Assembly (NCBI RefSeq): GCF_010669145.1
Contig: NZ_CP048637.1
Location: 62,001 to 126,000, forward strand
DNA length: 64,000 nt
Reading direction: 5' to 3'
Source of the DNA: Rhizobium oryzihabitans
Lineage (GTDB): Bacteria; Pseudomonadota; Alphaproteobacteria; Rhizobiales; Rhizobiaceae
Made by a program: the position numbers and the translations under genes. Below, in pieces: positions 1-7,798 of this stretch (the stretch's first letter is position 1; each line of letters begins with the position of its first letter). A model generated the notes under the pieces. That model was not told where the DNA came from. It searched no databases and saw only the letters and a program-made list of their open reading frames with translations.

Positions 1-2
1 TC

Positions 3-1007
3 GTCAACGAAGGCATGGGCGCAAATACACTGCGCGCGCTCACCTCCGATCTCGCCTACCTGCAGGCCTGGTCGCTGGCGGCATCAGGACGATCACTCGC
101 CTGGCCCGCGCCGGAAGCGCTGCTGCTGAAGTTTGTCGCTCATCACCTCTGGGATCCGGAAAAGCGTCTGACGGATCCGGATCATGGCATGCCGGCCGAG
201 GTCGAGGACAAGCTTCGCCTCCAAGGGTTTCTCCGTTCTTCAGGCCCCCATGCACCCGACACCGTGCGCCGACGTCTGGCAACCTGGTCGACGCTGACCA
301 AATGGCGCGGACTGCAAGGTGCCTTCACCTCCCCTGCCCTCAAGTCGGCCATCCGGCTGGCGGTGCGTGCAACGCCACGCCCGAAGCGGCGCAAGAGCGT
401 CAAGGCCGTGACAGGCGATGTCCTGTCGAAGCTGATTGGCACCTGCCGGGCCGGCAGCCTGCGCGATGTCAGGGACAAGGCGATCCTGATGGTTGCCTTT
501 GCCTCCGGTGGGAGGCGCCGCAGCGAAGTGGCGGGGCTGCGTAAGGAGCAGTTGGTCATGGAAGCACCTATCCCGGTTGAAGGATCAGCTCCCCTGCCCT
601 CGCTGTCCATTCAACTCAGCCGCACCAAGACCAGCGGCGCCGACAACGAAGAGGTTGTCTACCTCACCGGCCGGCCCGTCGATGCGCTGAATGGCTGGCT
701 CGAGGCCGGCAGGATCGAAAGCGGCAGTGTGTTCCGGGCGATCGATCGCTGGGGCAATGTCTCAAAGCGCGCGCTGGATCCGAAAGCCATCAACGATATC
801 GTCAAGCAGCGCGCCTTCATGGCAGGGCTGGACCCGGCGGAGTTTTCCGCCCATGGCCTGCGCTCCGGCTACCTGACCGAGGCAGCCAATCGCGGCATTC
901 CGCTTCCAGAAGCCATGGAGCAATCCCGGCATCGATCGGTTCAGCAAGCATCCGAATACTACAATAGCGCAACGAGACGGAGTGGCAGAGCAGCCAGGCT
1001 GCTCTAG
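3..1007 (+). CDS. Tyrosine recombinase/integrase, 5' end outside window
   Basis: Phage-integrase-type site-specific recombinase that cuts and rejoins DNA through a tyrosine. Counting from the first in-window ATG (base 15, 330 residues), the catalytic set is visible: Arg169 in GGRRRSEVAGL, His280-x-x-Arg283 in SAHGLRSGYL, His306 in SRHRSV, and the tyrosine nucleophile at 315/316 in ASEYYNS. The frame stays open to the first base of the window, so the true start may lie upstream. The protein is short of a usual arm-binding domain. Next to it are a repC relic and a serine resolvase, so a role in plasmid multimer resolution or integration is plausible but inferred. Confidence 0.85.
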   Translation, partial: VNEGMGANTLRALTSDLAYLQAWSLAASGRSLAWPAPEALLLKFVAHHLWDPEKRLTDPDHGMPAEVEDKLRLQGFLRSSGPHAPDTVRRRLATWSTLTKWRGLQGAFTSPALKSAIRLAVRATPRPKRRKSVKAVTGDVLSKLIGTCRAGSLRDVRDKAILMVAFASGGRRRSEVAGLRKEQLVMEAPIPVEGSAPLPSLSIQLSRTKTSGADNEEVVYLTGRPVDALNGWLEAGRIESGSVFRAIDRWGNVSKRALDPKAINDIVKQRAFMAGLDPAEFSAHGLRSGYLTEAANRGIPLPEAMEQSRHRSVQQASEYYNSATRRSGRAARLL

Positions 1008-1125
1008 TTCGGTGATGCTCTCTCATGGGAGGGCGCGCCAGCTATAAACCGTGGAACGAGTGCTGTATGAAATGCGGCGCCACTGCCGTACGATCATGCC
1101 TCTACCTGGTACCTCGTATAACCCA

Positions 1126-1268
1126 TCACCCCGTTTTCCGATCGCCGTTCGCATTGGCACGCATCAGTGACATTAGCATCGGTCCCAGCCCGAACTCCCC
1201 TGCCCGCGCTCGGCGCGTGAGATCGCGGAGATATCCACCTGCCGAATTGATGTGCCCTGCCCTCTCCA
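1126..1268 (-). pseudogene. 3' remnant of a second repC
   Basis: Read on the minus strand, bases 1268 to 1126 encode about 47 residues ending ANANGDRKTG-stop. They align without gaps to the C terminus of the intact RepC at 56406-57617: NSAGGYLRDLTRRA is identical in both, EFGLGPMLMSL matches EFSLGPMIMAL, and the ends RKTG and LKTG match. Upstream similarity stops abruptly near 1268, just before the resolvase gene. The nucleotide sequence differs clearly from the intact copy, so this is a relic of a different repABC replicon, not a recent duplication. It is too short to be functional. Confidence 0.8.
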
Positions 1269-1305
1269 AGATGGGGTCGGAACAAGGTCTGTTCAAAATC
1301 CTGCG

Positions 1306-1899
1306 CTAAGGTCGAACGGAGCGTGAACCCTCGTCGCGAACCCGCATAATGGTCTGCCGGCTGGTCGCGAATTTTCTGGCGATCGCCGAAACGCTCATGC
1401 CCATCGCGAGATCGTTGCGGACACCCTGCTTCTGTTCATCGTTGAGCGTGAAGGGCCGGCCGAGGGTCTTGCCTTCCGACTTGGCGCGCTTGAGACCGGA
1501 TTGTGTCCGCTCGATCAGCAAATCCCGCTCGAACTGCGCAACGGCATTGAGCACGTTCATGGTCATAGTGCCGGACGAGCTGGTGAGGTCGGCTCCGCCG
1601 AGCGCGAGGCAATAGACGCGCACACCCATTTCGGCCAGCGTCCTGACGGTGGTGCTGACGTCGATCGCATCACGGCCGAGGCGGTCGAGCTTTGTCACGA
1701 TCAGAATGTCGCCGGACTCCAGCTTGTCCATGAGCCGGGAAAAGCCGCGGCGCTGCGCGATGGCGGTGCTGCCGGAAACCGTCTCGGTGACAATCCGGCG
1801 CGGTTCGACCTGGAAGCCGGCGACTCCGATTTCCTGAAGCTGGTTTTCGGTGGTCTGTCCTGTCGTGGAGACGCGGACATAGGCAAAGGTGCGCGGCAT
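1306..1899 (-). CDS. Serine recombinase (resolvase/invertase family)
   Basis: 197-residue small serine recombinase. The N-terminal catalytic domain starts FAYVRVSTTGQ with nucleophile Ser11; the conserved LDRLGRDAIDV and QFERDLLIERT segments follow; a C-terminal helix-turn-helix (about residues 150-190, SVSAIARKFATSRQTIMRV) binds DNA. Length is typical of resolvases. It lies outside the Tn3 element whose left end is at 1993, so it is not that element's tnpR (which is at 5011-5616). A dyad right upstream of the start (1907-1933) may be its crossover site. Likely role: plasmid multimer or cointegrate resolution. Confidence 0.88.
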   Translation of the reverse strand: MPRTFAYVRVSTTGQTTENQLQEIGVAGFQVEPRRIVTETVSGSTAIAQRRGFSRLMDKLESGDILIVTKLDRLGRDAIDVSTTVRTLAEMGVRVYCLALGGADLTSSSGTMTMNVLNAVAQFERDLLIERTQSGLKRAKSEGKTLGRPFTLNDEQKQGVRNDLAMGMSVSAIARKFATSRQTIMRVRDEGSRSVRP

Positions 1900-1906
1900 G
1901 AGGGCA

Positions 1907-1933
1907 ATTTTGTCCGAATAGGCTGTCCAAAAT
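1907..1933. promoter_or_regulatory. Candidate res crossover dyad
   Basis: Inverted arms ATTTTG (1907-1912) and CAAAAT (1928-1933) are separated by 15 bases and lie 8 bases upstream of the resolvase start codon at 1899. Position and size (27 bp) fit a resolvase subsite I. Only the pattern supports this. Confidence 0.4.
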
Positions 1934-1992
1934 ATCGCCTCTGTTCATAAGCCTGTCAAGATAATTTGTGGACAGCGTGTTCCGCCCCTGTA

Positions 1993-2032
1993 GGGGCTCC
2001 GTGGGCATTTCTACATTAATACACGCTAAGGG
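1993..2032 (+). repeat. Tn3-type terminal inverted repeat, left
   Basis: Starts ggggctccgtgggcatttct and ends acgctaaggg; 38 of 40 bases match the reverse complement of 5762-5801. GGGG at the tip and TAAG near the inner end are usual for the family. Confidence 0.9.
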
Positions 2033-4994
2033 AATTTGAAGTTGTTTGGATTGAAGCGGTTAGCCCGGATTGGCCTGAAGCGTTCGAGGGGTCGGTCAAT
2101 TTCGTTCCAGAGGTAGTCGCCGGTGAGCGCGATATGCGCCCATGGTAGTGGTGCGACCTGGGAGAGCAGCTCGTCCGGAATGATAATACCCTGACTGCTG
2201 ATATAATCGACAGCACGGCTGAGATAGACAGTGTTCCACAGGATGATGGCGTTGACGACGAGGTTAAGACCGGACGCGCGGTAAGCCATGGTTTCGGCGA
2301 CGCGGTTGCGCAATTCGCCGAGCTGGTGGAGGAAGATGGCGCGTGCGAGAGCATGACGGCTTTCACCCTTGTTGAGGATCGCATGCGATCTGCGGCGCAG
2401 TTTCGTATCGAGCAGCCAGTCGCAGATGAAGATCGAGCGTTCTATCCGGCCCATTTCGCGCAGGGCCTGGTTCAGCCGGTTTTGTCGCGGCGACGCTGCC
2501 AGCTTCTTGAGGATGACGGAAGGCGGCACCAAACCTGCAGCGATCGAAGCCTTCAGCCGCAAGACCTCATCCCAGTGGTGCTCGACGACATCCATGTTGA
2601 CGGTTCCAGCGATCAGCGCGTCGAGCGGTTCGTAAGCCGGATCGCGATCAATGACAAAGAGCCTGCGATTGCCGAGATTGCGGATACGGGGAATGAGCCT
2701 GTAGCCAAAGGCGTGGAACATGGAGAACGTCGTTTCGGTGGCGCCAGCGGTATCGGTTGCGTGCTCATAGATTTCGACGGAGCTTTCGTTGTGAAGGAGG
2801 CCGTCGAGAACGTAGGGGCTTCGCCCTCGGATGCCTGGATCATGCGGGAGAAGAAGGAAGCAAAACGGTTGGACAGGAAGCCATAGATCGACGCCCCCGG
2901 TCGCTTGCCGTATTTTGCATTGTAGTCGAGGCTGGCTTCGCCACGCCCGCCAGCCGGAAAGAACTGTCCGTCCGAGGAGGAGATATGGCCGTCACCCCAG
3001 ATCGCGGCAAAGGGATGGGCCTGCTGCGCATCGACCAGCACGGCGGTCGCCGTGGCGTAGGTTTCCGATCGCATATGCCTGTCCACCATCAGCATCATCT
3101 GGTGGATCGTGACGCCGCGTGAGCTTTCCGCCATACGTTCGGCTCCGGCATTGGTGGCGTCGGCAAGGATCGCTGCCATCAGCGCTGCCTCGTCGTTTGC
3201 CGTCTCACCGGTACGATAATGCGTGAAGCTGTCGAGGAATTTGGTCCAGCTTTGCACCTCGGCAAGCAGGCTGGTGATCCTGATCCGTGGCACCAGAACA
3301 TATAGTCGGCGGCTGAGCGCGACGATGCTGTCGCGCTCCTCCTCGCGGATCGGCGAGAGCGACAGGCCCTTGTCGGAAATCGCTGCATCCGGAATAGCAT
3401 TGGCAGCCGCCGCCTTTGCCAGCTCTTTCAGCTTCGCATCGAGCGTGGCGGTCCGTTCTGCTCGCCATTCGGCAAAGCTGTCGGGGAGTGCGAGCCCGAG
3501 CCGCCCCTCGGCGCGCATCAGCTCGAAGATCGGCCGAGGCAGAAGATAATCCTCGAAACTGCGCCATGCCCGGCTGCCTTCGACCCAGATGTCACCGGCC
3601 CTCAGACGCTCTCGCAGGTGAACGAGGACCGCCACTTCCCAGGCGCGCAGGTCGATATCGGCACTGTTCGGGCGCACGCAGCGTCGCCATTTGCGGGTCA
3701 GAAAGGCGAGCGGCACCTGCGCCGGCAATTTCCGGCCGCCATAGAGCGCGCGCAGATGGTCCACTGCTACAAGGATCGGATCATCAGCACGAAACGACCG
3801 GAACGAGAACGTGCGGAACATCAGTCTGCCCAGCTTGCGCAACGATTTGTGCCGCTTGATGAGCTCGTCGAATTCGTTACTGCGATCAGGGTGGACGACA
3901 GATCTGGCTGCCGCCATGCTGGCGACCAATCCGTCCCAGCCGAGGGAGGCTGCGATCGCCGATGCAAGATCGGTTTTGCTCGCACGAGCGGCCAGAAGCG
4001 CCTCGCCGAGCTTGAGATGCTCAAGCGCCACCCCATCAAGAACCTCGGCCTCTTTTAGCCGGCGTTCCGTGCGGCTGATCTCGGCCTTGCGGCGGTTGCT
4101 CCCAATCATTTTGCAGAACATGTCGATCGTCAGGTCGGTGATCGACGCCTGTCTCTCGATGACGAAGGCGGCCAGCGTGGCGTAGCGACGTTCGGATGTC
4201 AGGCGTCGTATCTCCCGGGCATGCAGAATGCGTGCATCCCTGGCGATGATGCCGTAGCGATTGGCATGGATCGTCTTGCGACGGTCGTCGGGAATGGCGG
4301 CTGAGCGCAATACCTCGAGGCGGGCGATCAAGCCTTTGAGGTTCTTCAGCTTCGCCCCTTCAGGTGCTTCCGCAATCCAGCCAAGGTGGCTCCGATCGCC
4401 GGCCCGCTCAGCGAGGAGCTGATCAAGCGCCTCGATCGAAGGCTGCTCCAGATCCCGGATCAATTCGCGATAGGCTTGTCGACGCGCCGCCGCCCGGCCG
4501 GCCAGTGCCAGACGGATCAGCAGCTCCGGCATAGGAACGAGCAACTTTCGTTCCTTCAAGGCTTCGATCACGGCCTTGGCGATCGGCGCACCTTGTTCAG
4601 TGGCCGCCGCCTCGCGTGCCGCCGCCGTTATCAACTCGCGATAGTCACTCGTCCGGACAGGCTGAAGCTCCAGTGCAGAGACGATCTCGCGCGCGTGTTC
4701 CCGGCGCGTTTCGTCGCGCTGGGCGTAGAACTCGAACACTGCAGGGTCGATGCCCAGCTGGTCGGCGACAACAGAGACAACCGCCTGAGGTGGAACTTCG
4801 CCTATTCGCAGCAGACGGCCCAGATCACGCACCAGTGCGAGTTGGATCGCAAAGCCAAGCCGATTATGCGACCGGCGATGTTCCTTGACGAAGACAATAT
4901 CCTCGGAAGTCAGTGCATAGCGCGCTTGCGCATCTTCATAAGCTTCGGGTGGTTCGAATAAAACGGCACGCGATTGCTCATCGAGAAACGCCAT
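2026..4994 (-). pseudogene. tnpA: Tn3-family transposase TnpA, single frameshift
   Basis: DDE transposase of the Tn3 family, about 988 residues when restored. The N-terminal part reads openly from 4994 to about 2818 (MAFLDEQSRAVLFEPPEA..., DUF4158-type N terminus) and continues in another frame to 2026 with the C-terminal segment FHAFGYRLIPRIRNLGNRRL. The break is at a G run (2815-2818, CCCC on the coding strand). One more C gives the family sequence EAPYVLDGLL in place of EAPTFSTASF. Nothing else is damaged, so this may be a homopolymer sequencing error. It lies 16 bases downstream of tnpR on the same strand. Confidence 0.85.
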
Positions 4995-5010
4995 CAGCCA
5001 CGGTCACTCG

Positions 5011-5616
5011 TCAAACTACGGTTTCGGGCGTGCCGGTCTTGCCGGGGCCTGTCCATCCAGTCCGCTTCAACGTGTCGATCAAGGTCGAGCGCGCCACCTT
5101 GAACGTCCGGCACACGGACGCCTTGCTGGCGCCAGCTTCCAAAGCAGCTAGAACCTGCTCGACCTTTTCCGCATCGATCGTTGGAGGTCTCCCGCCCTTA
5201 CGGCCACGTCGGCGAGCCGCCGCCAGGCCGGCATTGACCCGCTCGGTGATCAGCACTCTCTCGTATTCTGCAAGCGAGCCGAACAGGTTGAACAGAAACG
5301 CGCCGTGCGAATTCGTGGTGTCGATCGCCTCCGTGAGAGATCGGAAGGCGACACCACGTTCCTTCAAATCCTCGACGATACGGATCAAGTGGGAGAGTGA
5401 CCGGCCTAACCGATCTATCTTCCAGACGACCAGGACATCGCCTTCGCGCAATTCGCCGAGGCATGCCTTCAGACCCGGCCGGTCATCACGCGCTCCGGAA
5501 GCGCGATCCTGATGGAGATGGCGCTCATCGACCCCGGCCGCGAGCAGGGCATCGCGCTGCAAGGCAACCGACTGGCGCTCGTCACTACTCGATACCCGCA
5601 TGTAACCGATCAACAT
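5011..5616 (-). CDS. tnpR: Tn3-family resolvase TnpR
   Basis: Serine recombinase that resolves transposition cointegrates at res. The start MLIGYMRVSSSDERQ is used here; a TTG three codons upstream also opens the frame. Catalytic Ser lies in RVSSSDERQ, and the conserved LDRLGRSL-type segment appears as KIDRLGRSLSHLI. EYERVLITERVNAGL forms the long E helix, and the C-terminal HTH is at about residues 155-190 (KASVCRTFKVARSTLI). At about 200 residues it is typical. It is transcribed toward tnpA, with its promoter and res site expected between the gene and the right terminal repeat. Confidence 0.92.
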   Translation of the reverse strand: MLIGYMRVSSSDERQSVALQRDALLAAGVDERHLHQDRASGARDDRPGLKACLGELREGDVLVVWKIDRLGRSLSHLIRIVEDLKERGVAFRSLTEAIDTTNSHGAFLFNLFGSLAEYERVLITERVNAGLAAARRRGRKGGRPPTIDAEKVEQVLAALEAGASKASVCRTFKVARSTLIDTLKRTGWTGPGKTGTPETVV

Positions 5617-5617
5617 G

Positions 5618-5680
5618 TGCGACAAACCTCAAATCAGGTGTTGCCGCACAGCCTAACATTCCGACAGGGTTTGTCGCGCA
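5618..5680. promoter_or_regulatory. Candidate res/promoter region of tnpR
   Basis: Inverted arms TGCGACAAACC (5618-5628) and GGTTTGTCGCGCA (5668-5680) flank the region upstream of tnpR, between the gene and the right terminal repeat. Placement matches the res site of Tn3 elements, where resolvase also represses its own promoter. Confidence 0.45.
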
Positions 5681-5733
5681 AAAAATGGCCCTATTGCGTG
5701 GCCAGTTTGCCCCGCGATCACGGTGAGCGGAAA

Positions 5734-6756
5734 TCATGTGTTTCCCGTCACCTGCAAAATGCCCTTAGCGTGTATTAATGTAGAAATGACCACAGAGCCC
5801 CTAGACGAATTGCCCTTCGCCCTCTTCTTCTCCTCGGGCATCCGATAAGCGACCGACTGCACCTTGCCGTCCCGGTCGAGATACATGGCGACATGATCGG
5901 ACTTCGACGGCTTGCCGTAGACGCGCTCCGCCTTCTTCGGCAGTTCCGGCTGGCCCCAGTTGTTGACGTCGACGATCGTGCCCTTCTTCGGCAAGTTCGA
6001 TGTCATCCATTCCTGCTGGGCGCCAAGGAATGCTTCGACATTGGTCGTATAGCGGCTGTCCTGATCGGCAGGCGCGAACAGGTCCTCGACCCATTCGATC
6101 CCATAGGCTTGTGCGAGATCGTCCCCGAAGCTCGCATCCCTGGCGAACATGCGGGTCTTGGAGAGCGCACGCGCAATATTGTACCAGTCGGCCCGCTCGG
6201 ACTTCTTGGGCTTATTGGCCTTCCAGACCTCTTTCTGCTCGTCGAGCGAGGCTGCGGCAATGGTCCGGAGCTGCTGCTCGTTCGGCATGTCGCCCAGCCC
6301 CATCTGATCTAGCATGGCGGGCAACACATTGGCGAGAAGCCTGAGCTTCCTGATCTGGCGGACCGGCAATGCGAGCGCGACGCCGATCGCTTCCTCGGTC
6401 CAGCCGAGTGCAACGAGGCGCTCGATGCCGCGCCATTGATCGACAGGATTAAGCGGCTCACGGGCGATGTTCTCCACCATCGAACGCATGGCGCCATTGT
6501 CGTTGGCCGCTTCAACGACAAGAACCGTGATTTCCTCGAGCCCGGCCACGATCGCCTGCTTCACGCGGCGGTGTCCGGCCTGGATGATATAGCCATTGCC
6601 GCCATCGACTTCCGGCGAGACGACCGGAGGCTGGATGATGCCGACAGCCTTTACCGTCGCCAGCAGCAGCGCATCGGATTGCGGAGACGATTTCGAGCGG
6701 CGGGTGTCGTCGGGATTGTCCTTCAGAGCACGGGGATCAAGCTTGAGGATCTGCAT
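5734..6756 (-). pseudogene. ParB-like protein, 3' end replaced by Tn3 element
   Basis: 340 residues as it now reads. The N-terminal ParB/Srx-like nuclease fold is visible: MQILKLDPRALKDNPDDTR, then GYIIQAGHRRVKQAIVAG (about residues 50-70) and MVENIAREPLNPVDQWRGIERL, the box II-type segment. A HTH follows (WTEEAIGVALALPVRQIRKL). Native sequence stops at 5802; the residues after KKRAKGNS come from the Tn3 terminal repeat. Full-length relatives on rhizobial plasmids are longer. The start is supported by a GGAAGG-rich leader 10 bases upstream. Unlike RepB it is not next to a ParA; these solitary ParB-domain proteins have no settled function. It is probably inactive or altered here. Confidence 0.75.
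5762..5801 (-). repeat. Tn3-type terminal inverted repeat, right
   Basis: Partner of 1993-2032 (38/40). Its outer end sits inside the 3' part of the ParB-like gene, so the last 22 codons of that reading frame are transposon sequence. Confidence 0.9.
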
Positions 6757-7025
6757 TGGATTTTTTCCTTCCGTGATATCGGAACCGGCACCTCACCGGT
6801 CCTTCATGCCTTCAGTTCTTTCCGAAGACATCTCCCGGACCGCAGGGCGGGCACACCGGCGCAACTGCGCCCGAGCGGCCCTGGCTGTCAGGGCGAGCGG
6901 GGCAAAGCCTTGCGAGAACGACGGCAGGGTTGCGCAGGGGGCGGTTGAGCGAAGCGTCGCCGCGTAGGCCGGTCTGCGAGAGGGGTTTTCCTTTTCCTCC
7001 CTTCCCTCTTTTGCTCATCTTGAAT
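6757..7025. other. Intergenic, no gene recognised
   Basis: GC-rich spacer between the ParB-like gene and mqsRA. It contains the divergent promoters in principle, but I see no clear -35/-10 pair, hairpin terminator or credible short gene. Confidence 0.5.
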
Positions 7026-7044
7026 TGCCACCATTAAGGTGGCA
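7026..7044. promoter_or_regulatory. mqsRA operator palindrome
   Basis: Perfect inverted repeat TGCCACC-ATTAA-GGTGGCA ending 10 bases before the mqsR start. Antitoxins of the MqsA family repress their own operon at palindromes of the ACCT-N3-AGGT kind; the ACC/GGT core here is comparable. Assignment rests on position and symmetry. Confidence 0.6.
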
Positions 7045-7053
7045 TATTGAGGA

Positions 7054-7365
7054 ATGGAAAAAATGCGGCCGACATACGATCTCGAAGCAATCAAGGCTGC
7101 ATTCGGATCCGTGCAGGCTTTGGCGATCACGACAACGGCCCTTCGTGACGCAGCGTCTCTCGGCTATGATCGCTCTGCCATCGTTTCAACGATCGGAGGG
7201 ATCGACCGGCGCATGTTTTACAAGTCGATGACGACCAATGCCGATCATCGCGTCTGGCAGGACGTCTACCATGTTCCCGTGCCGGACGAAGACATGGTGC
7301 TCTATGTAAAGTTCCAGGCGGACGTGATCACCGAATTCCGGGTCATGTCGTTCAAGGAGAAATAG
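7054..7365 (+). CDS. mqsR: MqsR-family toxin (mRNA interferase)
   Basis: 103-residue type II toxin. It aligns with E. coli MqsR across the C-terminal half: FYKSMTTNADHRVWQDVY against FYKSMTTYSDHTIWQDVY, ending in the shared FKEK. The residues matching E. coli Lys56, Gln68 and Tyr81 are present as Lys57, Gln69 and Tyr84. MqsR cleaves mRNA, mainly at GCU in E. coli. Two starts are possible: ATG 7054 (MEK, as in E. coli, but the GAGGA directly abuts it) and ATG 7063, which has GAGGA at a better spacing. Toxin first, antitoxin second is the known order of mqsRA. Confidence 0.93.
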   Translation: MEKMRPTYDLEAIKAAFGSVQALAITTTALRDAASLGYDRSAIVSTIGGIDRRMFYKSMTTNADHRVWQDVYHVPVPDEDMVLYVKFQADVITEFRVMSFKEK

Positions 7366-7366
7366 G

Positions 7367-7798
7367 ATGGCATCTGCGGAAAAGATACTGCCCGACACAA
7401 TGGTCTCTCCGGAGACCAGCGAGGTCCTGCGCCGTGACGTTCGCCCGTTCGTTGTGACCTATAAGGGCAAGAGCAGGACGGTCGATCTTCCCGGTTATTA
7501 TCCGGAAAACGGCGACGACGGCGTGCATGTCGGCGACGACATGGAGGTGACGGATGCGGCGCTGCGCGCGCTTAAGGAAGAGGTCGAGGGTATTCCCTCA
7601 CCTACCACGATCCGGCGCGTGCGACAGAAACTGAACCTGTCGCAGCGGGAGGCAGGAGGCATTCTCAAGGTCGGTGAGAACGCCTTCGACAAGTACGAAC
7701 GCGGACTGGTCGAGCCGAGCGGGCCGACCAGTCAGTTGCTGCGTCTCCTTGACCGTCACCCGGAGCTCGTCGAGGAGTTGCGTCAACAGACCGGCTAA
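7367..7798 (+). CDS. mqsA: MqsA-family antitoxin lacking zinc-binding cysteines
   Basis: 143 residues, one base after mqsR. The C-terminal half is an XRE-type HTH that matches MqsA: TTIRRVRQKLNLSQREAG, then VGENAFDKYERGLVEPS and LLRLLDRHPEL. The N-terminal half (RPFVVTYKGKSRTVDLPGYYP) corresponds to the toxin-binding domain of MqsA, but E. coli MqsA uses four cysteines there to hold zinc, and this protein contains no cysteine at all. It should neutralise MqsR and repress the operon. Its stop codon overlaps, tail to tail, the last codon of the opposing methylase-helicase gene. Confidence 0.9.
   Translation: MASAEKILPDTMVSPETSEVLRRDVRPFVVTYKGKSRTVDLPGYYPENGDDGVHVGDDMEVTDAALRALKEEVEGIPSPTTIRRVRQKLNLSQREAGGILKVGENAFDKYERGLVEPSGPTSQLLRLLDRHPELVEELRQQTG

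Larger units (their letters stand above)
1993..5801 (-). mobile_element. Tn3-family transposon with tnpA (frameshifted) and tnpR
   Basis: A 3,809-bp element with 40-bp terminal inverted repeats that begin GGGGCTC and match at 38 of 40 positions. Inside are only tnpR and tnpA, both on the minus strand, so it is a minimal Tn3-type unit without passenger genes. The flanking pentamers are ctgta on the left and tagac on the right, so there is no 5-bp target duplication. The right end lies inside a ParB-like gene whose 3' part is not found on the left side. This implies a deletion adjacent to the transposon or recombination between copies after insertion. Confidence 0.9.

Noticed and set aside
1093..1309. 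Plus- and minus-strand open frames in the integrase-resolvase gap as genes
   Set aside because: The only meaningful translation is the repC relic in a third frame.
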